A stretch of 35,179 nucleotides of DNA. Origin: Deltaproteobacteria bacterium. Lineage in GTDB: Bacteria > Desulfobacterota > Desulfuromonadia > Desulfuromonadales > Geopsychrobacteraceae. A program made the position numbers and the translations under genes. Numbering within the stretch: the stretch's first letter is position 1; each line of letters opens with the position of its first letter. Below are positions 1 to 8,324 of this stretch, piece by piece. The stretch covers positions 1-35,179 of the forward strand of contig JAJRQI010000003.1 of NCBI GenBank assembly GCA_024280335.1. The letters run 5' to 3'. Under the pieces are notes generated by a model, which did not search any database, was not told the origin of the DNA, and saw only the letters and a program-made list of their open reading frames with translations.

Positions 1-163
1 AACGCTGGCACGGTACATATTTTTGCCTATGTGGCCGAATTCCGACGAGTCGCAATAACCACCTTGGCTGGGCAAATCGCAGTCCAACTTAATCGTGGCT
101 GAATTTTGTTAAAACAGGCTTTTTCTGCCAAGCACTAAGTAAGTGGGGCAAGTCGTGATTTCC
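1..163. other. Left edge, unassigned
   Basis: The + strand is open from base 1 to a TGA at 100-102, so this could be the last 33 codons of a gene that starts outside the window. The short peptide is not recognisable, and the minus strand also has an open stretch here. No convincing promoter, RNA or terminator is visible before the EamA stop codon at 164. Confidence 0.2.
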
Positions 164-1033
164 TCATCCCCTCTTGACCACCAGGTAGACGCCGATGACC
201 GTAGTGGCGATCGCTGCAATAGCCGCAACGGTTAATGATTCATCAAATAATATCCAGGCTTCGATGCTGGCAACCGGCGGGACCAGATAAAAGTAGCTTG
301 CCACCTTGGCCGTTTCCCCCTCGCGGATCATATACATGAGCAAGAGGATGGCCGTGACCGATAATCCCAAAACCAGCCAGCCGAGCGCGAGGAGCAGCTG
401 CGGAGCCCAGACCACCTCCCGGGATTCGAATGCCCAGCTCAGAACCCCCATCAGCAGTGCCACACTGACATACTGCCACAATGATCCGGCCAACAGATTC
501 GTTGCCGTGCCGAAGCGTTTCTGATACAGGGTCCCGAGAGAGATCCCGAACAACGCCGCTATTGCCGCCAGTACCGCCGGCAAGGACAGGATTACACTCT
601 CTTGCTGGCCGGTGTTTAACAATACGGTAATCACTCCCGCCAGCCCTAACCCAAGCCCCAGCCACTGTCTGGGGCGTAGTCGTTCCCCTAGACAGCACCA
701 GCCGAAACAAGCGGTAAGAACCGGTTGCACGCCGACAACGATTGCCGATATTCCTGCCGGCATGCCCCACTTGATCGCAGCAAAAACCCCGCCCAGATAA
801 ACGCCATGCACCAGAAAACCGGTGACCATCTGGTGCCCCGCCTGACGGGCCGATAACCATTTAACCCGAAAAAAAATGCACAACAGCAAAAATACGGCGA
901 TGGTCAGCGTCATGCGAATGAAGAGCAGATAAAATGGTTCGATGAAGGGCAGCGCATATTTGGCGCTGATGAAGCCGGTGCTCCACAGAAATACGAAGAT
1001 GAACGGGATTGCCTTGATCAGAGAGCGTTGCAT
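164..1033 (-). CDS. EamA/DMT-family transporter
   Basis: This 289-residue protein is almost entirely hydrophobic, with about ten predicted membrane helices, as in EamA (drug/metabolite transporter) proteins. Two homologous five-helix halves are typical of the family. The first helix carries FVFLWSTGFISAKYALP and the second half shows the conserved GWLVLGLSVTAILLLMYMIREG stretch. Such proteins export small metabolites or amino acids across the inner membrane; the substrate cannot be read from sequence. The frame stays open further upstream, but the ATG at 1033 is preferred because the protein then begins directly with the first helix and an AAAGGAA stretch lies upstream. The added N-terminus would also be charged and would run into a hairpin cluster. 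The gene lies downstream of ppiC on the same strand, 160 bp away. Confidence 0.88.
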   Translation of the reverse strand: MQRSLIKAIPFIFVFLWSTGFISAKYALPFIEPFYLLFIRMTLTIAVFLLLCIFFRVKWLSARQAGHQMVTGFLVHGVYLGGVFAAIKWGMPAGISAIVVGVQPVLTACFGWCCLGERLRPRQWLGLGLGLAGVITVLLNTGQQESVILSLPAVLAAIAALFGISLGTLYQKRFGTATNLLAGSLWQYVSVALLMGVLSWAFESREVVWAPQLLLALGWLVLGLSVTAILLLMYMIREGETAKVASYFYLVPPVASIEAWILFDESLTVAAIAAIATTVIGVYLVVKRG

Positions 1034-1074
1034 CGGCCCCGACGGTTCCTTTTGTTTCGCAGCAAAATAAAGCT

Positions 1075-1147
1075 GGAAAGGGCCGCAAGTACCCTTTCCA
1101 CGGGTGGGAGACACCCGGCCGCTGCCCTATTCTGTTCAGCGGCCGGG
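1075..1147 (-). promoter_or_regulatory. Cluster of strong hairpins between ppiC and the EamA gene
   Basis: Three inverted repeats sit within 73 bp. CCCGGCCGCTG (1114-1124) pairs with CAGCGGCCGGG (1137-1147), an 11-bp perfect stem. CGGGTG (1101-1106) can pair with CACCCG (1112-1117), which overlaps the first stem. GGAAAGGG (1075-1082) pairs with CCCTTTCC (1092-1099). Read leftwards this is the 5' leader of the EamA gene and the 3' end of ppiC, so it could be a terminator/attenuator or a structured leader. There is no clean U-run on the minus strand. No known riboswitch consensus was recognised. Confidence 0.45.
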
Positions 1148-1193
1148 ATTTTCAGTTGCAGTGGGCCTTCAGTCGACCCTTCAATACAACTTT

Positions 1194-1475
1194 TTACTCT
1201 GTACGGCTGGTGACTTCGATCAGGTGGTAGCCGAACTGGGTTTTGACCGGGCCGAGGACCTTGCCGATTTCGCCGGAGAAGACCACTTCGTCAAATTCCT
1301 TGACCATCTGCCCCGGAGAAAATTCTCCCAGACCTCCGCCCTGTTTGCCGGACGGGCATTTGGAGTGGGCTTTTGCGATCTCAGCGAAGTCCTCCCCGGC
1401 TTCGATCATGTTTTTCAGGGTGGTGCAGTCCGCTTCGCTGGGCACCAGAATGTGCCGGGCGCTTGCTTTCGCCAT
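1194..1475 (-). CDS. ppiC: Parvulin-type peptidyl-prolyl cis-trans isomerase
   Basis: At 93 residues this is a stand-alone parvulin domain, the same size as E. coli PpiC. It begins with ASARHILVPSE (the RHIL strand of parvulins). It also has SKCPSGKQGGGLGEFSPGQM, the conserved CPSG..GG.LG.F loop, and ends in GPVKTQFGYHLIEV, which carries the catalytic histidine region. It would catalyse proline isomerisation to help proteins fold. No signal peptide or membrane segment is present, so it is cytoplasmic. The ATG is preceded by AAGGAGA at normal spacing. It is separated from the EamA gene by a strong hairpin cluster. Confidence 0.95.
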   Translation of the reverse strand: MAKASARHILVPSEADCTTLKNMIEAGEDFAEIAKAHSKCPSGKQGGGLGEFSPGQMVKEFDEVVFSGEIGKVLGPVKTQFGYHLIEVTSRTE

Positions 1476-1673
1476 GATAAATCTCCTTACTTGACTTGAG
1501 TAATGAAGCGACTATTCATAGCCGATCTGTGGTCGCTTGTCCAATTATGTCCCTTGAGGGGTTTGTAGGATTTTCCAGTTTTTGCGGCAGAGGTGGTCTT
1601 TCCCCCCGTGAATGACGAGATTTAGAAGGATTTTTTTGGGGCGATGGGTTTGAAAATAATCGGTTGTCAGGGG

Positions 1674-1703
1674 TTGTCTTGGACTGTCTTCAGGGTGGAT
1701 AAT
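1674..1703 (+). promoter_or_regulatory. Candidate sigma-70 promoter of the small RNA
   Basis: TTGTCT (1674-1679) and GATAAT (1698-1703) are separated by 18 bp. Each matches the -35 or -10 consensus well, and initiation would fall near 1710. The only feature downstream on this strand is the structured region ending in a terminator at 1878-1910. Confidence 0.5.
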
Positions 1704-1709
1704 GAAGGT

Positions 1710-1910
1710 GTGGAAGATGGAAATCGGATCGCCCTGACGTAAAGTAAATGCGAGTGCCATAAGGAGTTGAGGGCTCTATCTCGGACACTCCACATAAGCA
1801 GAGTGTAGGATCTGCTAGCCTTGCAGCAGGTAGATGAAGCCAGGGCGACGTCAGAGAACCCTCCCGATTGTTACAGGCAGGCCCGACGGAAAGTCGGGCC
1901 TGTTTCTTCT
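1710..1910 (+). ncRNA. Probable structured small RNA, possibly 6S-like
   Basis: A roughly 200-nt transcription unit with its own promoter and intrinsic terminator holds no plausible gene. AATCGG (1722-1727) pairs with CCGATT (1864-1869), and CTGACGT (1734-1740) pairs with ACGTCAG (1848-1854), giving a long-range closing helix. Inside lie local hairpins such as ACACTC/GAGTGT (about 1785-1806) and CTGC/GCAG (about 1812-1827). A long closing stem, interior bubbles and an apical region within some 150-190 nt resemble 6S RNA, but I cannot match family-specific bases. It could also be an unrelated trans-acting sRNA. The flanking genes are on the opposite strand, so it is not a leader of either. Confidence 0.5.
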
Positions 1911-1911
1911 T
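1878..1911 (+). terminator. Intrinsic terminator of the small RNA
   Basis: CAGGCCCGAC (1878-1887) and GTCGGGCCTG (1893-1902) form a perfect 10-bp GC-rich stem with a GGAAA loop, followed by TTTCTTCTT. The T-rich tail follows on the + strand only. Confidence 0.85.
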
Positions 1912-1979
1912 ATTCAGTCCTCTTGCTTGCTTTTCGTCTGCGACATTTCAATCTCCCGACCCATATTCTCGGGCAGTCT

Positions 1980-2159
1980 CTAGAAGGCCTTCGGCTGGCA
2001 GACGTTGGCGGCATCGTGAACTTTGACTCCGCAGTTGGTGCAGGCGAAGCGCGGGTTCTCAAACATCTTGTCGATTTCGGGGTTGCGCTCTTTGCTGGTC
2101 AACTGGCAGGCGTGCAGATCACAATGGTCTTCCGGGTTGTTGCAGCTTTGTTCGGTCAT
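1980..2159 (-). CDS. Small Cys-rich, zinc-ribbon-like protein (59 aa)
   Basis: The 59-residue frame starts at an ATG at 2159 preceded by AAGGAG at ideal spacing and ends in TAG. It begins MTEQSCNNPEDHCDLHACQL and ends ACTNCGVKVHDAANVCQPKAF. Cysteines lie at positions 6, 13, 18, 40, 43 and 52, including a CTNCG knuckle with a downstream His and Cys, which looks like a small metal-binding (probably zinc) fold. Comparable short Cys-rich proteins are known to me from delta-proteobacteria, but no function is established. It is monocistronic, with a TATAAT box about 65 bp upstream, and lies convergent with the small RNA. Confidence 0.75.
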   Translation of the reverse strand: MTEQSCNNPEDHCDLHACQLTSKERNPEIDKMFENPRFACTNCGVKVHDAANVCQPKAF

Positions 2160-2223
2160 TTTCAGGCTCCTTTTTCGTTCAAATGGATTATTTTGAAAAG
2201 CTCAACGGTTTGTTCTTTATGCC

Positions 2224-2252
2224 ATTATACTACCGGACAGGGAACTATTCAG
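2224..2252 (-). promoter_or_regulatory. Candidate promoter of the Cys-rich gene
   Basis: On the minus strand a perfect TATAAT lies at 2229-2224 with a weak -35 (CTGAAT) 17 bp upstream. Initiation would fall near 2217, giving a leader of about 58 nt before the ATG at 2159. Confidence 0.4.
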
Positions 2253-2397
2253 CATCTCGGCAAATGGTCTCGCGCTGTCCACTCCAAGGGTCGCGTGAAC
2301 CCATCCTTGGGGCTTGACTGACGCCATCCAGGCGCCAGACACCCTTTCCGTGGGCACCCCGAGACCACCGAGCGGAATAGTCGCAATTATGGTTACC

Positions 2398-3765
2398 TCA
2401 GGTTGCTGCCTGTCCCACTTTGCGCAGTCGGCTGCCGAGCAGCAGGGCGGCAATGCTGAGGCCGACGATCAGGCTGATCCAGAAACCTTTGGCCCCCAGC
2501 GGTGCGCCCCAGAGATCGGTCAGGGCCAAGCTGTAGCCGAGCGGCAGACCGATCACCCAGTAAGCGATGATGGTCATCAGCAGCGGTACGCGAGCGTCTT
2601 TATAACCGCGCAGGGCGGCGGCGGCACCGACCTGAAAGGCGTCGGAAAACTGGTAGAGGGCGTTCAGGTAGAGCAGGCCGACAGCGATGGCGATAACCTG
2701 GGGATCGCGGGTGTAGATCGCGGCGATATTTTCGGCAAACAGCAAGGTCAGCGTTGCGGTCACCAAGGCGATGGAAGAATTCAGCAACAGTCCGGCCTTG
2801 CTGACCAGCCGGGCCCGGTCAAAGCGTTGTTTGCCGATGGCATGGCCGACGCGGATGGTGATGGCGCTGGAAATACTTAAGGGAATCATGAAGATCAACG
2901 AGGAGTAGTTCAGGGTGATCTGGTGCGAAGCTACCGCCAGCGCCCCCAGCGGCGACAGAAACAGCGCGATCAGGGCAAAGATACTTGATTCGACCAGCAG
3001 CGCCATGCCGATCGGCAATCCCAGCCGCAGCAGCTGCGAAGCTCCTTCGACACCGCGTTGTTTGGCGAGATCGAAGAAGTGGGTCATGCTGTACTTTCTG
3101 ATCCGCCAGATGGTCAGCAGCATGCAACCGGCCATGAACCAGAGGCTGAGCGCCGAGGCCCAGCCGCAACCGACTCCGCCCATCGCCGGCAGGCCCAGTT
3201 TGCCGTAAATAAAAACATAATTGCCTGCCACGTTAACCGGAATGCTGGCCAGACCGATGAGCATACTCGGCCGCGCCAGGCCGAGCCCTTCACTTAAATT
3301 GCGCAACAGAAAGAACAGCGCGACCGCCGGCAGTCCCCAGGAAATGGCTTTCAGGTAGTCACCGGCGATGGCCGCCACCTGGGGATCGACCTGCATCCAG
3401 CTAAAGACGTATCCGGCGTTTCGCAGCAACAGGATGGCGATCAGTACCAGTGGCAGTGCCACGACCAGTCCGCGACGGGCCAGGGGACCGGTTTCGGCAG
3501 TTTTTCCGGCTCCGTGAAGTTGCGCGACCAGCGGGGTGATCGCCAGCAGCACGCCGTAGAGAAATAGAAAAATCGGTCCCCAGATGCTGCCGCCGACCGC
3601 CACCCCGGCCAGGTCGGTGGCACTGACCCGGCCGGCCATCACCGTGTCAGTAAAGGCGAGGGACTGCTGCGCCAGTTGGGCCGTCAGAATCGGCGCCGCC
3701 AGGGTCATCAGCAGGCGGGCTTCAGTTTTCAGCAGTTGGAGTTTTCTGCGCTGGGGGTGGGTCAT
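2398..3765 (-). CDS. MATE-family multidrug/metabolite efflux transporter
   Basis: A 455-residue membrane protein of typical MATE length with about twelve helices. The N-terminal half carries LMTLAAPILTAQLAQQSLAF, then the family signature around DTVMAGRVSATDLAGVAVG and an LYGVLLAITPLVAQLHGAG segment. The second half repeats the pattern (GLPIGMALLVESSIFALIAL, GALAVASHQITLN). MATE proteins export cationic drugs or metabolites using a Na+ or H+ gradient; the closest well-known types are NorM/MdtK, but the substrate cannot be assigned. The ATG at 3765 has a GAGG box 5 bp upstream. It stands alone, with about 240 bp on the left and 280 bp on the right without genes. Confidence 0.93.
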   Translation of the reverse strand: MTHPQRRKLQLLKTEARLLMTLAAPILTAQLAQQSLAFTDTVMAGRVSATDLAGVAVGGSIWGPIFLFLYGVLLAITPLVAQLHGAGKTAETGPLARRGLVVALPLVLIAILLLRNAGYVFSWMQVDPQVAAIAGDYLKAISWGLPAVALFFLLRNLSEGLGLARPSMLIGLASIPVNVAGNYVFIYGKLGLPAMGGVGCGWASALSLWFMAGCMLLTIWRIRKYSMTHFFDLAKQRGVEGASQLLRLGLPIGMALLVESSIFALIALFLSPLGALAVASHQITLNYSSLIFMIPLSISSAITIRVGHAIGKQRFDRARLVSKAGLLLNSSIALVTATLTLLFAENIAAIYTRDPQVIAIAVGLLYLNALYQFSDAFQVGAAAALRGYKDARVPLLMTIIAYWVIGLPLGYSLALTDLWGAPLGAKGFWISLIVGLSIAALLLGSRLRKVGQAAT

Positions 3766-4046
3766 GAAGCCTCAAATAACAAAAAGCCCAACGCCGAATA
3801 ATTGGACGTCAGGTAGCCATATCTGAGCGTTTGAGTACCACCCGTGGTCTGAGGGTGTCAATAGCGAAAGGGGCGGCTTTTCCCCGCTGGTTCGTTGCTG
3901 GTAATTGCAAAATGTTCAGCGTTTTGGTTGCAAAACATTGGGCAATGCCGATAAACTTAGACCAAATCGTGCCAGATAAAAACCAAGGTACTGCAGTCCA
4001 GTTTTCTGTCTGACTATGTTTTTAACATCACCAGGTAGGTATTGAA

Positions 4047-5210
4047 ATGTCCTCTCAACAGCCATTCCCTGACTACTGCGGTTTCGAGCAGGGTCCGATC
4101 CGTCCGCCGAGTGAAGCAGCCAGCCTGTTGCTGCGGATCTCGCGCAACTGCCCTTGGAACCGCTGCACGTTCTGCTCTATCTACAAAAGAGCAACCTTTT
4201 CCCTGCGCCCGCTGGAGCATATCCTCAAGGATATCGACAGTATTGCTCATTATCTGACAATTCTGCGGGAACGGATGGTCGGCACGGGTCCTGTCAGTCA
4301 TCAGCAGTTGAGCGAACTGGCGAGCCCTCTCGACGATGCTGAACAGAGGGCGCTGTATGCGGCCTATGCCTGGCTGGATGAGGGGATGCAATCGATCTTT
4401 CTGCAGGACGCCGACAGTCTGGTCATCAAGCCGAACGATCTGGTGACCATCCTGCAGTATGTCAAGGAGTGCTTCCCCGAGGTGGAACGGATCACCTCTT
4501 ACGCGCGCTCGCAGACCATCGATCGGATCAGTGAAGACAACCTGAAGCGGATCGCTGCGGCCGGTTTGAACCGGATCCACATCGGCATGGAGTCGGGCAG
4601 TGACGCGGTGCTGAAAATGGTGCAGAAGGGTACCGACCAGGCGATGCATATCCGGGCCGGACAGAAAGTGAAGCGGGCCGGGATGCAGCTCTCCGAATAC
4701 GTGATGCCGGGACTCGGCGGCCGTTCGTTGTCGCGTGAGCATGCCCTGGAAACCGCCGCTGCCCTGAATCAGATCGATGCTGATTTCATCCGTCTGCGCA
4801 CCCTGGCGATCGTCAAGCACACCGATTTATTCAACGATTGGCAGGACGGCTCCTTCGTGAAATTGGGCGATAAAGAGGTCGCCGAAGAGATTCTGCTGTT
4901 TCTCGAAACCCTGGACGGCATCAGCAGCACCTTGAAGAGTGACCACATCCTCAACCTGTTTCAGGAGATCGAGGGCAGCTATCCGGCTGATAAGCCCGCC
5001 ATGACCGGGGTTATCCGGCGCTTCCTGGCGATGCCGATCGAGGAGCAGTTGCTCTATCAGGTCGGACGGCGGATGGGCTTGTTTGCCCGGCTTGATGATC
5101 TGCAACGGCCTGAACGACGCCAGCGGGCCGTCGCTGCCTGCGCACAATTCGCGATCACTTCGGAGAATGTTGATCAGGCGATCGATCAACTGATGAAGCG
5201 ATTTATCTGA
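4047..5210 (+). CDS. Radical SAM protein with CX4CX2C cluster motif
   Basis: A 387-residue cytosolic protein. The N-terminal region has NCPWNRCTFC (C35, C40, C43), which fits the position of the radical SAM [4Fe-4S] motif but with CX4CX2C instead of the usual CX3CX2C. Downstream are RITSYARSQT and RIHIGMESGSD (about residues 177-186), the GXIXGXXE-like SAM-binding strand shared with Elp3/MiaB-type radical SAM enzymes. Between them is a roughly 60-residue insertion (about 70-130) and an aromatic/acid-rich stretch. The substrate is unknown. The ATG at 4047 has only a weak upstream purine box. A P-loop kinase-like gene follows 81 bp downstream on the same strand and may be cotranscribed. Confidence 0.85.
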   Translation: MSSQQPFPDYCGFEQGPIRPPSEAASLLLRISRNCPWNRCTFCSIYKRATFSLRPLEHILKDIDSIAHYLTILRERMVGTGPVSHQQLSELASPLDDAEQRALYAAYAWLDEGMQSIFLQDADSLVIKPNDLVTILQYVKECFPEVERITSYARSQTIDRISEDNLKRIAAAGLNRIHIGMESGSDAVLKMVQKGTDQAMHIRAGQKVKRAGMQLSEYVMPGLGGRSLSREHALETAAALNQIDADFIRLRTLAIVKHTDLFNDWQDGSFVKLGDKEVAEEILLFLETLDGISSTLKSDHILNLFQEIEGSYPADKPAMTGVIRRFLAMPIEEQLLYQVGRRMGLFARLDDLQRPERRQRAVAACAQFAITSENVDQAIDQLMKRFI

Positions 5211-5291
5211 GACCCCTGTTTCTGAAAACGTCTCGCTGCAAAGTTACTCTGCTTGATGCCGAACCATCTGTCATGAAATGAGGTTGCCGAT

Positions 5292-5936
5292 ATGATCTTG
5301 GGATTTGCCGGAAAAGCCGCTTCAGGAAAAACCACCGCCGCCAGACATCTTGCCCCCTTGCTCGATCGGCAGACCCTGATCATCCCGATGGCGATGCTGC
5401 TGCGTGACGAGGTTGAGGATTTTCTGCGCAGCTGCGGTGCCGCTGAATATGTGCCGCTGGTTTACGGTTGTCAGGAGGATAAGCTGCGGGTCTTTTATCT
5501 CGACCAAGGTTTGGCACTGCAACAGTGTGACAAGTGGCCGCACTTTATCGCAGAACATGCCGAGATTCAGGATTGCTCCGGAAAGACCGCGCTGAGTGTT
5601 CGCCGGATTCTGCAGTGGTGGGGAACCGAGTATCGCCGGGCGCAGGATCCCGATTACTGGACCAAGGCCTGGCAGCGGAAGGTTGCAGGCTATGACCTGC
5701 AGCAGGTCCATATCCTGGTTGATGATGTGCGCTTTATCAATGAGTTGAACACCGTTCGCGGGCTGGGTGGGCAGATCGTCAAGATCGAGCGACCCGGTTT
5801 TGCCGTTGCCGGCAATCACGCCAGCGAAACCTCACTGGATGGGTACGCCGACTGGTGCGGCACGATCCGCAACGACGGAACCCTTGAGCAGTTCAAGGCG
5901 AAGGTCGCTGCGCTGGCGGAGACTTTTTGTGTTTGA
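5292..5936 (+). CDS. P-loop kinase-like protein, possibly a deoxynucleotide monophosphate kinase
   Basis: The 214-residue protein opens with MILGFAGKAASGKTTAARHL. Its GKAASGKT (residues 7-14) is a Walker A loop right at the N-terminus, as in nucleoside/nucleotide kinases. The middle has RRILQWWGTEYRRAQDPDYW and HILVDDVRFINELNTV (Walker B-like DDVRF), which recalls phage-type dNMP kinases. It probably phosphorylates a nucleotide, but the exact substrate is uncertain. The ATG is preceded by GAGGTTGC. It lies 81 bp after the radical SAM gene in the same direction. The next gene begins a different, AT-rich block. Confidence 0.7.
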   Translation: MILGFAGKAASGKTTAARHLAPLLDRQTLIIPMAMLLRDEVEDFLRSCGAAEYVPLVYGCQEDKLRVFYLDQGLALQQCDKWPHFIAEHAEIQDCSGKTALSVRRILQWWGTEYRRAQDPDYWTKAWQRKVAGYDLQQVHILVDDVRFINELNTVRGLGGQIVKIERPGFAVAGNHASETSLDGYADWCGTIRNDGTLEQFKAKVAALAETFCV

Positions 5937-6157
5937 ATCGCAAGCCGCTGAAATTATTCACCATCGCCTAGCCAGCTCTCATCCCTATAACGCCATCCTT
6001 TGCGAAAATAGATAGAAACCCGTGTGGTGGGTATGGGGCTATCTTTTTGAGGTAGAGATTTGAGAAATTCCCCTGCATTAATAGAGGTGTTGCAGATATT
6101 GAATGACACCTGTAGACTAAACTGCCAGCTTAAATAAAGCCTATACGGAGGGGGAAC

Positions 6158-7414
6158 ATGAAATCCATTTTTTATTTAGTTCTAGTCACAATAATACTTA
6201 TGTCGCAGTTTGGTTGCGCAACCTTATCATCGATTGACATGGGTCTCTATGAAATCACAGAGGAAGCAACTGAAACGGACATTGTCACGGGTGATCGAGT
6301 TTTAAGTTTTGCTGATAGACAGGCACAAATCAAAAAAGGTGATAAGTTAATTCAAGACCAACTGATACAGTTTGAATTAGCTGGTGTAAGCTATAATGAA
6401 AATTATGATTCGGTTGCCTTTGATCGTATTCTGAGAATTTTCAAGAAAGTCCATTCTGTTAGTCATTTAAGAGATGAACAGTGGCAACCAATACTTTTAG
6501 CTGGTGATGAATTCAATGCATTTACAACTGGTGGTACATATATTGTAATATATTCAGGACTTGAAAAGGAACTAAGAGACGATGCTGAACTAGCAAATGT
6601 AATTGCTCACGAAATAGCTCATGTTGTGGCAAATCACGTAGGTGAAGGGCAAGCTTTTCAAACCATGAATGCGCTTGTAGGTTCCAGTACTGCTGGCAGA
6701 AACAGTTTTCAGGCTGCCTTTACTCATAAGGATGAAGAGGAAGCGGATAAGGTAGGGATTCTTTATTGTGCTCTGGCCGGATATGACCCTTATGCTGGTA
6801 GCAGAGTTTGGGAGCGAATGCATGAAATATATGGTTCAAGGGCAGGGATTGTTCAAGACCATCCAATGAACCTTGAGAGAGCTGAAAATACAAAGAGAAT
6901 TGCTGATCAAGTTATGGAATATTACGTCGAGGGCTGGCGTAATATGGACTATCCACAAATTCTTAATTCGAACAATCTTTGGCAAAAGAAAGTGGCAAGC
7001 ACCCATAAAGAACTTGCAGGAGAAGGCGGTGGGTTGGCAGCTGCATTAGAAACGGTAGCTAAGGCGTTAGAAGGTAAATGGCAGGCTCAAGTAGAAGAAA
7101 CAAGGCAACAAAATAGAGCCGTTTTTATTGAAAGTGTTCTCTCGGTATCAGCAGTGGCAGAATCGAAGCCGGTTGGACTAAATTCTTGGCTGATCTCAAT
7201 TCACTATTCTGGCAATATTCCTATCAATGAGGTAACGATTAGGGCCGACTTTCCTTCAGCACATGGCAGCGTTTCTATTCTGCGACAACTCCCTTATCCT
7301 GTCCATCCAGGACAAACATTTGATGTGATTTTTGATGATCCAGAGCTTCAAGCATATTCAATATCAGATCAACACGTCGTTGTGACCTATGACAGTGCTC
7401 AGCCACTACAATAA
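6158..7414 (+). CDS. M48-family zinc metalloprotease, lipoprotein
   Basis: A 418-residue protein with an N-terminal signal ending in a lipobox (MSQFGC, Cys20), so it is probably anchored to a membrane outside the cytoplasm. The HEXXH zinc site is HEIAHVVANH (H151, E152, H155), with a downstream HKDEEEADKVG providing the third ligand, as in M48 peptidases of the BepA/LoiP/Oma1 type. Residues after about 330 form an extra beta-rich C-terminal region. It may act in envelope protein quality control. The start has a GGAGGGG box 6 bp upstream. Codon use is strikingly more AT-rich than in the flanking genes, suggesting transfer. It is 52 bp upstream of another exported protein. Confidence 0.9.
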   Translation: MKSIFYLVLVTIILMSQFGCATLSSIDMGLYEITEEATETDIVTGDRVLSFADRQAQIKKGDKLIQDQLIQFELAGVSYNENYDSVAFDRILRIFKKVHSVSHLRDEQWQPILLAGDEFNAFTTGGTYIVIYSGLEKELRDDAELANVIAHEIAHVVANHVGEGQAFQTMNALVGSSTAGRNSFQAAFTHKDEEEADKVGILYCALAGYDPYAGSRVWERMHEIYGSRAGIVQDHPMNLERAENTKRIADQVMEYYVEGWRNMDYPQILNSNNLWQKKVASTHKELAGEGGGLAAALETVAKALEGKWQAQVEETRQQNRAVFIESVLSVSAVAESKPVGLNSWLISIHYSGNIPINEVTIRADFPSAHGSVSILRQLPYPVHPGQTFDVIFDDPELQAYSISDQHVVVTYDSAQPLQ

Positions 7415-7466
7415 AGCTACCAACACAATAACAGTACACCGAACATTAAGCATTAGGAGGATTAAA

Positions 7467-8282
7467 ATGCGTCCAGTTCTGCTTGTTTTTCTTTGGGTTT
7501 GCTTATTTGTGCCCAGCGCCAATGCCGATCCATATCAGGAATTTTCACTAAAGCTTTATGATTATCACAAAGCTACGGTTGAGTTACTACCAGAAATTCT
7601 TGGTTCGACCATGAAAATCGCTAGTTTCCTGCAGGGAGCGCACGATTACTCGTCGATAGAGAACATTGGAGGGGAGCTTGCCAGGAAATTCGATAATTTT
7701 TCCAATAAAAGCAAGGTGTTAAGAGAATACTACAAGCAACAGCCAAACGCATTGTCGGCTGCCAAAGGAATACTGGACGATATGAAAAGAGAAATGTCCG
7801 ATGAACAAATTAAAAAAATTGGAGAATACGCCAAATATTTCAATAGCTTTTCCAAAGATTCAAAGCGCACCCAATTCACCGTTTATGCCAATGAGGGGTG
7901 GGCAAATACAGGAGTTCAAGTTCAAGAAGGTGATATCGTTTTTATCAATTCGGCTGGGGAGTGGTCTGTTTCGCCAAATACATACGGTTTTGTGGATTGG
8001 CGTGGCCACTATAATGGTAACTCGCGGGTATACACTCTTAATCAGTCGGCTCCGCTGGGAGCTTTACTCTATAGGGTTAGGGGGTCTTCAAATTCAATTG
8101 GTGCTGGATTTGATAATCAAAAAGCTGGTCGAGTAGATGCAGGTGGTCGCCTTGAGATGACTATCAACGATTCTGCTCTTGGAAATAATAAAGGACAGCT
8201 TGATGTCGATATGTTGATTGTTGATGGTGAAATTTTTGAAGGATTTATCAATGCAATTGAGGCCTTTCGCAATCGCGAATAA
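7467..8282 (+). CDS. Exported protein with PA-IL-like C-terminal domain
   Basis: The ATG at 7467 is chosen because it follows AGGAGG by 7 bp and opens a clear signal peptide (MRPVLLVFLWVCLFVPSANA, cleavage after SANA). The frame is open upstream, but that part would overlap the protease gene. The mature protein of about 250 residues has a helical N-terminal half. Its C-terminal half starts at about residue 135 with TVYANEGWANTGVQVQEGD and goes on through SAGEWSV and VDMLIVDG. This beta pattern resembles the galactophilic lectin PA-IL and related jelly-roll domains. Carbohydrate or surface binding is a guess. It is AT-rich like its neighbour and probably cotranscribed with the M48 protease. 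Confidence 0.72.
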   Translation: MRPVLLVFLWVCLFVPSANADPYQEFSLKLYDYHKATVELLPEILGSTMKIASFLQGAHDYSSIENIGGELARKFDNFSNKSKVLREYYKQQPNALSAAKGILDDMKREMSDEQIKKIGEYAKYFNSFSKDSKRTQFTVYANEGWANTGVQVQEGDIVFINSAGEWSVSPNTYGFVDWRGHYNGNSRVYTLNQSAPLGALLYRVRGSSNSIGAGFDNQKAGRVDAGGRLEMTINDSALGNNKGQLDVDMLIVDGEIFEGFINAIEAFRNRE

Positions 8283-8324
8283 TTTGTTCACAATTTTGTG
8301 CCTGCATTATCATCAAAGATCCTG

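Noticed and set aside
5-26. TGGCACG at the left edge as a sigma-54 promoter
   Set aside because: The following GC is not at the required 10-bp distance from GG.
1545-1760. A 71-codon minus-strand frame between ppiC and the Cys-rich gene
   Set aside because: It has no ribosome site, no recognisable product, and overlaps the promoter and 5' end of the small RNA.
3831-4013. A 60-codon plus-strand frame upstream of the radical SAM gene
   Set aside because: It has a non-ATG start, no ribosome site and no coding character; the 3766-4046 interval shows nothing else convincing.
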